A DNA stretch of 64,000 bases from Halobaculum limi (GCF_029490015.1 NZ_CP120468.1:1922001-1986000), one strand, 5' to 3'. Counted from the first letter of the stretch, positions 33,364-41,900 are shown. Numbers and translations: made by a program. The notes: generated by a model not told the origin, from the letters alone.

Positions 33364-35009
33364 CGCCGCCCACCGCCGAAGGGAAGCCGTCGCGCGAGTC
33401 GGGACAATGCGATGTTTGCGCGGAGTGCGGCCGAACTGAGTCGGGCCGCGACGCCGCGAAGGGGTGGAGACGGGAGCGAGAGCGACCCCGCCCGCGAGAC
33501 GGCGACCGTCTGTGCCTCGGTGTACTTACGAATCCCGTCGCGGCCGTGGCGGCGACCGAGGCCGGAGTCGCCGCGACCGCCCATCGGCGCGTCGACCGCG
33601 CCGTACGCCGAGACGTAGGCGTCGTTGACCGAGACGGTGCCCGCGTCGATGCGGCGGGCCACTCGCTCGCCGCGCGTCGCATCACCCGTCCAGACAGACG
33701 CGTGCAGGCCGTACGGTGTGTCGTTCGCCCGTTCGACGGCCTCCTCGTCGCCCGCGACCGGGTGGAGGGTGACGACGGGACCGAACGTCTCTGTTTGGAC
33801 GATGGCTGCGTCGTCGTCGACCCCCTCCAACAGCGTCGGTTCGTACACGTACGGGCCGACGTCGGGGCGGTGTCGACCGCCGGTGAGCACCGTCGCCCCG
33901 TCGTCGACGGCGTCGTCGACCGCCGATCGAACGCGGTCGAGTTGCTCCGGGCCGACGAGCGATCCCACGTCGTGGTCGTACGAGAAGTCGACGCCGAGCG
34001 TCTGTGCGCGGGTCGCGGCGACGAACGCGTCGCGGAACTCCTCGTAGACGGCTTCGTCGACGTACACGCGCTCGATGGAGACGCACAACTGCCCCGCGTT
34101 GGCGAAACACCCGGCGACCGCACCCCGAACCGCGGCGTCGACGTCGGCGTCGTCGAGAACGACCATCGGGTTCTTCCCGCCGAGTTCCAGCGAGGCGTCG
34201 ACGAGTCGCCGCCCCGCCGTCGCAGCGACTTTCCGACCGACCTCGGTGCTGCCGGTGAACCCGACGAAGTCGGCTCGCTCGACCAGCGTCTCGCCCGCCG
34301 TCTCTCCGCGCCCGGGGACGACCTGCACGCAGTCGCGGGGCACGCCCGCGTCGAGGAGGAGTTCGCGTGCGGCCAGCGCCGTGTACGGCGTCGCCTCAGC
34401 GGGCTTGATCACCACCGCGTTCCCCGCGACGAGCGCCGGGAGGGCGTCGGAGACGACCAGCGTCAGCGGGTAGTTCCACGGCGTCACGAGGCCGACGACG
34501 CCGACCGGGTGGCGGTGTTCGGTCGCGCGGGTGACGCCCGGAATCGCGCCCGCCCGGCGCGTCGATGCCAGCAGTTCGGGTGCCTTCGTCGCGTAGTAGT
34601 TCGCGTTCGCAGCGGCGTCCCACACTTCGGTGTCGGCCCCCTCGCGTTCCTTCCCCGTCTCCGCCTGTACGAGGTCACATAGTGCCCGTCGTCGGTCGAG
34701 GACGAGCGTTGCCACCCTGTCGAGGACGGCCGTTCGGTCGGAGAGGGGACGGTCGGCCCACTCGGGTTGTGCCGCCCGTGCGCGCTCGACCGCGTGTGCG
34801 ACGTCGCCCTCGGTCGCCGCAGACACCGGACGGAGCGGTTCGCCGGTGAACGGCGACGGTTCTGCGAGTAGTCGCCCGTCGTCGGTGTCGTCGCCGTCTG
34901 TCGAGTCGGCAGTCTCGCCGTCGGGTTCCGCTCCCGCCGCCAGCGCCGCGAGCGTCGCGAGTCGCCCGTCCGGGAGTCGGTCACGCGGGTCGGGCCGTGA
35001 ACGCGTCAT
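33360..35009 (-). CDS. Aldehyde dehydrogenase (succinate-semialdehyde/benzaldehyde type) with basic tail
   Basis: A 549-residue NAD(P)+ aldehyde dehydrogenase. Cofactor motif FTGSTEVGRK, catalytic Glu in LELGGKNPM, nucleophile Cys in NAGQLCVSIER, and ETFGPVV are present. The family norm is about 480-500 residues. The extra length is an N-terminal acidic stretch (about 50 residues) and a C-terminal Arg/Leu-rich tail (ALSRLARRLPFGG). The tail resembles an amphipathic membrane-associating helix. The start at 35009 is the first ATG that gives family length. Coupled to the SDR. Confidence 0.87.
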   Translation of the reverse strand: MTRSRPDPRDRLPDGRLATLAALAAGAEPDGETADSTDGDDTDDGRLLAEPSPFTGEPLRPVSAATEGDVAHAVERARAAQPEWADRPLSDRTAVLDRVATLVLDRRRALCDLVQAETGKEREGADTEVWDAAANANYYATKAPELLASTRRAGAIPGVTRATEHRHPVGVVGLVTPWNYPLTLVVSDALPALVAGNAVVIKPAEATPYTALAARELLLDAGVPRDCVQVVPGRGETAGETLVERADFVGFTGSTEVGRKVAATAGRRLVDASLELGGKNPMVVLDDADVDAAVRGAVAGCFANAGQLCVSIERVYVDEAVYEEFRDAFVAATRAQTLGVDFSYDHDVGSLVGPEQLDRVRSAVDDAVDDGATVLTGGRHRPDVGPYVYEPTLLEGVDDDAAIVQTETFGPVVTLHPVAGDEEAVERANDTPYGLHASVWTGDATRGERVARRIDAGTVSVNDAYVSAYGAVDAPMGGRGDSGLGRRHGRDGIRKYTEAQTVAVSRAGSLSLPSPPLRGVAARLSSAALRANIALSRLARRLPFGGGRR

Positions 35010-35080
35010 CGTCGGGTAGTTCTCGCCCCAGATAGTAACGTATGGGGGCCGGATGCGGTCGGTAGGATCCGAACCGATAC

Positions 35081-35187
35081 TGTTTCGCTTCGTTTCGTCC
35101 CACGTTGGATCTCTCGAAGCGTCACGAAGTCGGCGTGTGAAACGGTGCGCAACGAAGTCCGCAGATCTGCTGAAACAGTCTGAAACG
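35081..35187. promoter_or_regulatory. GTTTC direct-repeat elements upstream of the 35231 gene
   Basis: Two elements contain GTTTC twice at 10-base spacing. TGTTTCGCTTCGTTTCG is at 35081-35097, and the reverse of CGTTTCAGACTGTTTCA is at 35171-35187. A related GTGTGAAAC is at 35135-35143. They lie between the divergent ALDH and 35231 genes. Confidence 0.5.
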
Positions 35188-35198
35188 ACCGTATAGGG

Positions 35199-35206
35199 TT
35201 TTATTA
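35199..35206 (+). promoter_or_regulatory. TATA box for the 35231 gene
   Basis: TTTTATTA lies 25-32 bases before ATG 35231, predicting a leaderless transcript. Confidence 0.55.
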
Positions 35207-35230
35207 CACCGTCCCCTCGGTGAAGTTGCC

Positions 35231-35902
35231 ATGTCAGGAACGCCATCGCGAGCGAGCCACGATCCGACGCCGACGTCTGGGGGATGCTCGGTCGCGAACG
35301 CCCTGATACTCGCCGACCCGTCATCCGCTGGGGGCCACTGTCCACCTACGAGAGAGGCACACGATGGGACGGCCACACCGGCGAGTGCGAACGGATTCCT
35401 GCGCGTGGCGTTCACCAGGGCGGGCCGACGGCCGCCCGAGGAGTGGGTTCGGGCCGCGAGAACGACCGAGTCGTCCGTGTTTGTGGTAGACGCGACTCCG
35501 TGTTCGGGGGGATCGGACACGACCGACGCCGACGAGTACGACCGAATCAGCACGCTCGACGCCGTCAGTCCAGACAACCTGACCGACGTCGGCGTTCGGA
35601 TCACCGAAGCGCTCGACCGGATCGAAGCCGAGCGCCCGTCGACCGACGCCGACCACGGCGTCGTGTGCTGTCTGGGGTCGTTGACTGCGCTGCTCCAGTA
35701 CGTCGACGACCGGCGTGCGTATCGGTTCGTCAACGCCGTGACCAGTCGCGTGGCGACACACGGGGGAGTCGTCCACGCCCATCTGCGACCGGCGCTCCAC
35801 GACCGGCAGACGGTCGACACGATGGCATCGCTGTTCGACGCGGTCGCCGAACCGAGCGCCGACGGTGATGGCCTCGACGTGATTCGTCGCCGACACCGTT
35901 GA
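35231..35902 (+). CDS. Haloarchaeal protein with degenerate RecA/KaiC-like domain (DUF7504/DUF835-like)
   Basis: A 223-residue soluble protein. The region ESSVFVVDATPCSGG and the later HGVVCCLGSLTALLQYVDDRRAYRFVNAVTSRVATHGGVVHAHL have the strand order of KaiC-like ATPases: a Walker-B-like strand, then an arm holding a short aromatic helix. No Walker A is seen, so it probably does not hydrolyse ATP. Such degenerate proteins often accompany haloarchaeal regulators. It has its own strong promoter and shares upstream GTTTC elements with the membrane protein 170 bases downstream. Confidence 0.65.
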   Translation: MSGTPSRASHDPTPTSGGCSVANALILADPSSAGGHCPPTREAHDGTATPASANGFLRVAFTRAGRRPPEEWVRAARTTESSVFVVDATPCSGGSDTTDADEYDRISTLDAVSPDNLTDVGVRITEALDRIEAERPSTDADHGVVCCLGSLTALLQYVDDRRAYRFVNAVTSRVATHGGVVHAHLRPALHDRQTVDTMASLFDAVAEPSADGDGLDVIRRRHR

Positions 35903-35930
35903 CCGTTGGCTGATGAGTACTCGATCGAAG

Positions 35931-36002
35931 TGTTTCACACGAAACCGCAGTACGTAGCGGCTCTTGCAACAGTCACTATTCTGATTGTTTCGCTCTGTTT
36001 CG
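35931..36002. promoter_or_regulatory. GTTTC elements upstream of the calcium-repeat membrane protein
   Basis: A GTTTC-ACAC-GAAAC inverted pair lies at 35932-35945, and TGTTTCGCTCTGTTTCG at 35986-36002. The latter matches 15 of 17 bases with the 35081 element. The ATG is at 36072. Confidence 0.5.
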
Positions 36003-36071
36003 TTCGTTGCGCCGCGTGAGTACCAGCGAGAAAGGGTTAAGCCACTCCCGTCGAACCGTCCAGCGACGGGG

Positions 36072-38018
36072 ATGAGTGGGAACACGCACGGCAGTCGAGC
36101 GGCCGCGGCAGTCACCGTGGCAGTGCTGGTCGTGGTCACGTTGGTTGGCGGAGCAGCCGTCGTCAGTGTGAGCGCCAGCGCCGTCGCCGCGAGCACTACG
36201 GACGACAGCACGGGAGGCGTCTCCGCGGGCGAGGTGTCGATCACCGAGAGCGGATTCGCCGACAGCGACGTGGTCGAACGTCGTGGCGATACGCTGTACC
36301 TCTGGGCAGATGAGTCTGCGCAGTTCACGCTCGTCTTGCAGACGGGCCAAAGCGACGGCGAGGGCCACTACGAGGCGTGTCTCCAGTCGACTGTCGACGC
36401 CGGCGAGAATCGGTCGATAGCCTGTCGCTCGCTCGTGTTGTCCGGCGGAAGCACTACCGAGGTCACGTTCGACGTCGACTCGTGGGGCGACGGCGGGCCC
36501 GGCCCACGAACGGTCGAAGCGGTCGTCACCGCCGACACCCTCGATGCAGAAGTCGCCGCAGCGGCGTCACACGACGTGGTCGTCCTTCGAAAGACGGCAG
36601 ACCCCGACCGTGACGGTGCGACAAACAGACAGGAGGTCCGAGCAGGCACTGACTTCTCGGTGAACGACACCGATGGCGACGACCTCTTAGACGGCCTCGA
36701 ACTCGACACCTACGACACGAATCCGCTCGTCGCGGACACCGACGGAGACGGTCTGGACGACGGTCGCGAGATTCTACAGACCCACACGGACCCGACCGCA
36801 ACCGACACCGACCGCGACGACCTCTCCGACCGTCGCGAGGTGGAGACGACCGGGACGAACCCGCTCCGCCTCGACACGGACGGTGACGGCCTCCAGGACG
36901 GTCGTGAGGTGCGCGTCCACGGGACCGACCCGACCGACATCGACACGGACGGTGACGGCCTCGTGGACGGCCGGGAGGTCACCGTCCACGACACCAACCC
37001 GACGGCCGCTGACACCGACGACGACGGCCTGTCGGATGCCCACGAACGCCACGGCGTCCAGACCAATCCCACCGCCGCCGACACGGACGGCGACGGTATC
37101 TCGGACGGTCGCGAGGTGAACGTAGTTCACTCGGATCCTCTCGCGGTCGACACTGATGGCGATGGGCTCTCGGACGGCCGAGAACTGGACGAGACCGGCA
37201 CCAATCCCCTCGTCGTCGACACGGACGGCGATGGCCTCAGCGACGGGCGCGAGGTGAACGCGTTCGGGACCGATCCGTTGGTCTCCGACACGGACGGCGA
37301 CGGCGTCGCGGACGCCCGCGAGGTCGACGCCGGGCCACTTCCGCGGTGGGCACAGGTGTACCGCACGCCGCTGGCCGCGTTCGGCTTCCTCCTCGTCGGT
37401 GGGTTCGGCGCGTTCCTCACGCGCGGGCGGTGGCTTCCGCGCGTGCCCGAACGCGTTCGAACCGCCGTTCGTGACGACCCCGCGGTCCAGAACGTCCGTG
37501 CGGTGTTTCCCGCCGACCGCGTGGGGGCGGTTCACAGCGCCGTCGAAGATGTCGTCCGTCGGCTTCGCTCGGCGGCCGTCGCCGCACGCGTGGCCGCCGT
37601 CGACCCGAACGCGTCCACCGAGCGCTCACCGGAGGCGGACGGCGGCCCCGCCGTCGGGTCCGAGACGGCGTCGGCGCAGACCGAGCAGAGCGATTCACGC
37701 ACCGTGGGAGATGTCTCGACCGACGATCCGACCCGTGACCAGACCGGCGACTCGCGAGAGGATCAAGCGCAGGCCACACCCGATCCGGTTCTCACACCCG
37801 AGCAACAGGTGCAGTCGTTGCTCAGTGCGAACGGGGGTCGACTGAAGCAGTCGGATCTAGTCGAGTTGACGGGGTGGTCGAAGTCGAAGGTCAGCAGGAC
37901 GCTCTCACGGATGGCCGACGACGGGAGCATCGAGAAGACCACGATCGGTCGGGGGAACGTCATCTCGTTGCCCGAACACACGCCCGAGGGCGCGCGGTCG
38001 CCGTTCGACGAGGAGTGA
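36072..38018 (+). CDS. Membrane protein with extracellular calcium-binding TSP3-type repeats and cytosolic winged helix
   Basis: A 648-residue protein. Residues 1-40 are a signal peptide or anchor. About 45-175 form a beta-rich ectodomain. About 177-421 hold eleven calcium-binding repeats, nine of them a regular 23-residue unit of the form DTDGDGLSDGREV...TNPL, each with a DxDxDG loop. A transmembrane helix lies near 430-455 (LAAFGFLLVGGFGAFL). A long acidic linker leads to a MarR-like winged helix at about 575-635 (LSANGGRLKQSDLVELTGWSKSKVSRTLSRM). The layout suggests an outside-in calcium-sensitive regulator (inference). Confidence 0.87.
   Translation: MSGNTHGSRAAAAVTVAVLVVVTLVGGAAVVSVSASAVAASTTDDSTGGVSAGEVSITESGFADSDVVERRGDTLYLWADESAQFTLVLQTGQSDGEGHYEACLQSTVDAGENRSIACRSLVLSGGSTTEVTFDVDSWGDGGPGPRTVEAVVTADTLDAEVAAAASHDVVVLRKTADPDRDGATNRQEVRAGTDFSVNDTDGDDLLDGLELDTYDTNPLVADTDGDGLDDGREILQTHTDPTATDTDRDDLSDRREVETTGTNPLRLDTDGDGLQDGREVRVHGTDPTDIDTDGDGLVDGREVTVHDTNPTAADTDDDGLSDAHERHGVQTNPTAADTDGDGISDGREVNVVHSDPLAVDTDGDGLSDGRELDETGTNPLVVDTDGDGLSDGREVNAFGTDPLVSDTDGDGVADAREVDAGPLPRWAQVYRTPLAAFGFLLVGGFGAFLTRGRWLPRVPERVRTAVRDDPAVQNVRAVFPADRVGAVHSAVEDVVRRLRSAAVAARVAAVDPNASTERSPEADGGPAVGSETASAQTEQSDSRTVGDVSTDDPTRDQTGDSREDQAQATPDPVLTPEQQVQSLLSANGGRLKQSDLVELTGWSKSKVSRTLSRMADDGSIEKTTIGRGNVISLPEHTPEGARSPFDEE
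36600..37335 (+). repeat. Eleven calcium-binding repeats (69-base unit)
   Basis: Units begin DPDRDG (36600), then DTDGDD (36666) and follow every 69 bases to a shortened last unit ending near 37335. Asp residues at positions 1, 3 and 5 of each loop are conserved in nearly all units; the third full unit has Arg at position 4. The units are similar but not identical in DNA. Confidence 0.9.
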
Positions 38019-38059
38019 CGCGATCGGTCCGACGATTCGACACGACGCTGCGTGATCCG

Positions 38060-38323
38060 TCACGACCCTGTTGACTCTCCATCGCCGCGAAGCCTCGTGT
38101 CCCTGACGTCGAGCAACCCCTCCCGAACTGCCGTCAAGAGTCGTTCGTCGAGTGGGAGGTCATCCCAGTCGTCGGGGAGGTCACCCTCCACGCGGTCGAG
38201 TGCTTCGGCGACCACTCGGTGCACGAATCGTCCGTGTCCCCCACACTCGCTACACGATCGGATCACGTACTGCACGCGATAGTCCCGTTCGACCTCGGCC
38301 CCACAGTACGGGCAGACGTACAT
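38060..38323 (-). CDS. Small zinc-finger protein, 87 aa
   Basis: MYVCPYCGAEVERDYRVQYVIRSCSECGGHGRFVHR has two CxxC pairs 21 residues apart, a zinc ribbon. The C-terminal half is an acidic helical extension (DDWDDLPLDERLLTAVREGLL). The ATG at 38323 places the first Cys pair at residues 4-7. It converges with the calcium-repeat gene and is divergent from the MBL gene. Function unknown. Confidence 0.72.
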   Translation of the reverse strand: MYVCPYCGAEVERDYRVQYVIRSCSECGGHGRFVHRVVAEALDRVEGDLPDDWDDLPLDERLLTAVREGLLDVRDTRLRGDGESTGS

Positions 38324-38414
38324 CTCCGGCACGGTAGTCCGTTGGGTGTGTGGGTACTCGGGCGTTTGGGTCGACGCCGATACGCACTTGCGCGTTCGTG
38401 ACGCGTCTGTACTC

Positions 38415-39161
38415 GTGTCTCCTCGTTCGGCGCCGTCGATCCGACTGGTTCGCCACGCGACACTGCTCGTCTCGCTCTCGGAGACGACGCTGCTCGTCGA
38501 CCCGATGCTCGGCGCCGCCGGGTCGTCGCCACCGATCCAGAACACGCCGAATCAGCGTCCCAATCCACTCGTCGACCTGCCCGACCTCGATCTGTCGTAC
38601 GACGCGGTCTTCGTCACGCACCGGCACAACGATCACTTCGACGAGTCCGCACGCGAGCGCATCGACTCAGACGTTCCGCTCGTCGTCCACCCGGACCAGA
38701 CGGCGGCGTTCCGCGAGGAGGGATTCACCGACGTTCGACCGCTGGATGGCGACGTTGCTGTCGGCGACCTCACGCTGTCGCCGACGCCGGCGCGACACGG
38801 CCACGGCGACCTCGCGGCAGCGATGGCACCCGTCACTGGCGCGACCGTCACCGACGGCACACAGACGGTGTATCTCGCGGGCGACACCGTCTGGTACGAC
38901 GGGGTGGCTGAGACGCTGGAATCGCTCACCCCCGATGCGGTCGTGGTGAACGCCGGTGCTGCACAGTTCCTCGAGGGGGATCCGATCACGATGGACGCCG
39001 ACGACGTTCGCCGCGTCCGTGCGGCCGTCGACGACGAGGTTCCGGTCGTCGCGGTCCATATGGACGCTATCAACCACTGCCTCCTCGAACGTGATGACCT
39101 CCGGAGAGCGGTCGACGGCGTCGAGACTCCAGAAGACGGGGCGGTCGTTCACATCGACTGA
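38415..39161 (+). CDS. MBL-fold metallo-hydrolase (UlaG-like)
   Basis: A 248-residue protein with an early strand pair LVRHATLLVSLSETTLLVDPML, the metal motif VTHRHNDHFDE near residue 68, another His in TPARHGHGDLA and Asp in LAGDTVWYDG. This order is that of the beta-lactamase_B_2/UlaG group, which includes lactonases and phosphodiesterases. GTG 38415 is chosen because it begins the first strand region. It stands alone; substrate unknown. Confidence 0.82.
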   Translation: MSPRSAPSIRLVRHATLLVSLSETTLLVDPMLGAAGSSPPIQNTPNQRPNPLVDLPDLDLSYDAVFVTHRHNDHFDESARERIDSDVPLVVHPDQTAAFREEGFTDVRPLDGDVAVGDLTLSPTPARHGHGDLAAAMAPVTGATVTDGTQTVYLAGDTVWYDGVAETLESLTPDAVVVNAGAAQFLEGDPITMDADDVRRVRAAVDDEVPVVAVHMDAINHCLLERDDLRRAVDGVETPEDGAVVHID

Positions 39162-39227
39162 GGGGTGCCGGACTCGCAACCTCATTACACGCGCTACGTG
39201 ACTACACCCACGCTGTGTGGTCGCCAG

Positions 39228-40331
39228 TCAGTCCAGAATCGCAGCCAGGCGCTCGCGGTGGAACGCGACCGCTGCCTCGCCCGTGCGTTCGGGGTACCGC
39301 GGTCGGGTGACCACACCCTCCCCGTCGACGGCCGACGCGACGACGGCCGCGAGACGGTACACGTCCGGCACCGGCGGGAGCGGACGAACGTCTGCGTACC
39401 CGGCGCGAAACGCGCGACGGAGTGGCCCGGCGTCCGTGACGTACCAGTCGCACACGAGGTGTTCGACCTTCGCTACCCCGAGTCCTGGCGCTGCCGCGAG
39501 TGGTTCCCCCCAGTCGAGCAACGCTGTGACCGTCTCACCCTCTGCGAGTGCGTTCCCGGGGCGCAGGTCCCAGGGATACAGCGTCGAAACGGGAGAACTT
39601 GGGAGCGACGCCACTCCGGCGTCGACCATCGTACGCAGTCGCGGTCGGAGGTCGTCGAACGCCGGCGGGAGGCGGTCGACTCCAGCGCTCGCGTACGACT
39701 GCACCCACGTCGGCCAGTCAGTCGTGACGACGACGTGGTCGACGGCTTCAACGGCGAGCATCGATCCCGGGTCGGAATCGGTAAGAAGTCGGTGCCAGTC
39801 GACTGCCCCGTCGCGTTCGACGCCGACCGATCCGTAGGCGTCGAATCGGAACGCCTCGTGGAGGCAGGCGAGTGCGCGTCCGAACGTCTGCGCGAGCGTC
39901 TGCTGGGAGGAGGCGTCGAGCGTGGCGAACTGTTCGTGTAGGTCCGTCCCTGACTGCCGTTCGGTGACGAGGTACCCACCGCTTGTCTCCGAGGTCTCGT
40001 CGATCGACGATAGCGGGCCGCCAGCTAGGGCTTGCGCGACGGGTAGGTCCGTCCGAGCAGCGATCGCACGCGTGAGTGTCGCCTCGGTTGCGAGCGCTCG
40101 CTCGTTTGGCCCCGTCTGGACCACGACCGCCGGTGGATCGGAGCCGTCGCCGAACCGAACGACGACGGTTCGCTTTCGATTCCCCGTCGCTACTGAACTT
40201 CGATCGGTCACCGGTCGTGTCGGAAACTCGCGGGCGATGACCGCACTGATAGCGTCGAATTCTTCGTCACTGGCGTCGCTGTCGTCACTGGCGTCGCTGT
40301 CGTCACTGGCGTCGTCCGATGGACCACTCAT
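39228..40331 (-). CDS. Phosphotransferase-family kinase (APH-like) with Asp/Ser repeat tail
   Basis: A 367-residue protein of the aminoglycoside/choline kinase fold. It opens with a low-complexity tail of SDASDD units. A kinase N-lobe follows (RTVVVRFGDG, GPNERALATEATLTRAIAA). The catalytic loop is YPWDLRPGNAL, with Asp and Asn kept but the usual His-Gly replaced. The metal motif is ALLDWGEPLAAAPG. It overlaps the HAD gene by four bases, so kinase and phosphatase are coupled. Substrate unknown. Confidence 0.82.
   Translation of the reverse strand: MSGPSDDASDDSDASDDSDASDEEFDAISAVIAREFPTRPVTDRSSVATGNRKRTVVVRFGDGSDPPAVVVQTGPNERALATEATLTRAIAARTDLPVAQALAGGPLSSIDETSETSGGYLVTERQSGTDLHEQFATLDASSQQTLAQTFGRALACLHEAFRFDAYGSVGVERDGAVDWHRLLTDSDPGSMLAVEAVDHVVVTTDWPTWVQSYASAGVDRLPPAFDDLRPRLRTMVDAGVASLPSSPVSTLYPWDLRPGNALAEGETVTALLDWGEPLAAAPGLGVAKVEHLVCDWYVTDAGPLRRAFRAGYADVRPLPPVPDVYRLAAVVASAVDGEGVVTRPRYPERTGEAAVAFHRERLAAILD
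40269..40317 (-). repeat. 18-base tandem repeat in the phosphotransferase gene
   Basis: Two perfect 18-base units (40269-40286, 40287-40304) and a partial third encode SDASDD in frame near the start of the protein. Confidence 0.85.
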
Positions 40332-41035
40332 CCTGCTTGATACACCGTGTGAAACTCTGTAAGTGAGGCGAGGACGTGTTCGGGCGAGAACGGCCGCGGG
40401 TCGGGACGCCCCTCATCATCGACCGGGTGGTCCGTCCACGGTCCCGGAACCCACGCGACGGGCAGTCCTGCACCCTGTGCGCCGGCGACGTCGTGTTCGA
40501 GCGAGTCGCCGACGTACAACGTCTCGTCGGCGTCGGTCTCCAGGAGCGAGCACACTCGGTCGAACGGGTCCGCGTGGGGTTTCCGACGTTCCATATCACC
40601 GGCGTACACCACTACGTCGACCGCGTCGAACAGGTCCAGGGTACGCAGTTTCGGCTCCTGACGCCACTCTGGACCGTTCGTGAGTACGCCGACGTGCCCG
40701 CGGTCAGCGGCGGTGGCGAGAGCCGCCTGCGCCCCCGGTGTGAACGACACCGCACCGTGGTCGATACCCGACAGCAGCGCCGTCGCTAGGGCGTCGGCGT
40801 CGACGTCGAACCGGCCGTGACGTGCCGCGACGACGGTGTATCCGGCCGCGAAGTACGCGTGTTCGGCGTTCGGTTCCGGCGGTCCCGTTAGTGCCGCCCA
40901 CAGGTCCGACGGGGCACCGAACGGCTCCACCCCCGCACGCTCGAACGCCTCGGCGTACAGCGCTCCGGGGTCTTGGTCGCGACGACACAGTGTGTCGTCG
41001 AGGTCGAACACCACTGCCGAAACCCCTGCACTCAT
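40328..41035 (-). CDS. HAD-superfamily phosphatase
   Basis: A 235-residue hydrolase with all four HAD motifs: FDLDDTLC near residue 10, LTNGPEW near 120, Lys in RRKPHADPF and VGDSLEHDV near 175. A helical cap between motifs I and II marks subclass I (phosphoglycolate-phosphatase-like). It is the first gene of a coupled pair with the APH-like kinase, and its promoter side faces the replication origin. Confidence 0.9.
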   Translation of the reverse strand: MSAGVSAVVFDLDDTLCRRDQDPGALYAEAFERAGVEPFGAPSDLWAALTGPPEPNAEHAYFAAGYTVVAARHGRFDVDADALATALLSGIDHGAVSFTPGAQAALATAADRGHVGVLTNGPEWRQEPKLRTLDLFDAVDVVVYAGDMERRKPHADPFDRVCSLLETDADETLYVGDSLEHDVAGAQGAGLPVAWVPGPWTDHPVDDEGRPDPRPFSPEHVLASLTEFHTVYQAG

Positions 41036-41080
41036 ACGCGTCTATCGGTCGGCGACTGGCAAAACCCGTTCGGGCAGACG

Positions 41081-41102
41081 AAAGCACTTGCAGACTGGTG
41101 TG
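41081..41102 (+). repeat. Origin repeat copy 1
   Basis: Diverged copy; reads CACTTGCAGACTGG in its middle. Confidence 0.7.
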
Positions 41103-41182
41103 GTGAACGGACACACGGTGACGACCGAATCCAGAATTGAGGCCACGTCTCCCCTCGGTTCTACCGAGGCAGCCACTCGTGT

Positions 41183-41204
41183 GAAGCACTCGCAGACTGG
41201 TGTG
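41183..41204 (+). repeat. Origin repeat copy 2
   Basis: Reads AGCACTCGCAGACTGGTG; sister of copy 1. Confidence 0.75.
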
Positions 41205-41224
41205 GTCGGAGTGGTGTACCCTCT

Positions 41225-41246
41225 GACACCAGTTTTCGAGTGCTTT
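41225..41246 (-). repeat. Origin repeat copy 3, inverted
   Basis: Minus-strand AGCACTCGAAAACTGGTG. It bounds the AT-rich tract on the left and is followed by a G-rich run (GAGGGGAGGGG). Confidence 0.85.
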
Positions 41247-41289
41247 TCGCGTGAGGGGAGGGGGCAGGGTCGTATCGCCTCGCTTTCGC

Positions 41290-41332
41290 GTATATTATAT
41301 CGCTATCGATTACTAGCTAGTAGTAGTAGTTG
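41290..41332. other. Candidate DNA-unwinding element
   Basis: AT-rich tract (TATATTATATCGCTATCG and TTACTAGCTAGTAGTAG) in an otherwise GC-rich region, between oppositely oriented origin repeats. Confidence 0.7.
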
Positions 41333-41468
41333 GGAAGCAGTGAGAACCCGGAAATCACACGACTCACCGATCTAGAAATGTTTGTGGTTTGTCTTCTCTC
41401 ACGGGTTTAAATACACCCTCGCTCACTTGGGGGGACGACTCGGTTTCCCGGTAGACACCGTATTGGTC

Positions 41469-41490
41469 GAAGCACTCGAAAACCGGTGTC
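41469..41490 (+). repeat. Origin repeat copy 4
   Basis: Near-consensus AGCACTCGAAAACCGGTG; bounds the unwinding region on the right. Confidence 0.85.
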
Positions 41491-41644
41491 AGGGAGTGAA
41501 CCGTCAGGTTCGTGGGACCGCGTCGTTGCTGGCGGCGTGGAATCTGTGTCTGTGGTCTCGTCTCTCGTCGGTAGTTCGGGGTACACACCGCTCTCACCGG
41601 GAGGCTTCGGTAGCGCCACTCCGAAAAGACAGACGAACGGGGCG

Positions 41645-41666
41645 AAAGCACTCGAAAATCGGTGTT
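41645..41666 (+). repeat. Origin repeat copy 5
   Basis: Reads AAGCACTCGAAAATCGGTG. Confidence 0.85.
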
Positions 41667-41717
41667 CGAGTAGATTCACTGGGCCGGTCGGTCGCTCCCA
41701 AGGCCCCAGGCCAACCG

Positions 41718-41739
41718 AAAGCACTCGAAAACCGGTGTG
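41718..41739 (+). repeat. Origin repeat copy 6
   Basis: Matches the consensus core exactly. Confidence 0.88.
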
Positions 41740-41878
41740 TGGCCAAGTGGGTCGACGCGCCATCGGTCGCAGGGGCGTACGTCTCGCAGCCTCGTGTGTG
41801 GCGCAGTTCTGTCGGCGACGCTCGGAGACGCACGTCATATGACCGTCTGAACCTGCCGAGAGCACACGCGACGACGGG

Positions 41879-41900
41879 GAAGCACTCGTAAATCACGGTG
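41879..41900 (+). repeat. Origin repeat copy 7, degenerate
   Basis: AGCACTCGTAAATCACGG; carries a one-base insertion against the consensus. Confidence 0.6.

Noticed and set aside
41081..41900. Regular repeats before orc1 considered as a CRISPR array
   Set aside because: Spacing is irregular, orientation flips and no cas genes occur; the setting next to orc1 fits origin boxes.
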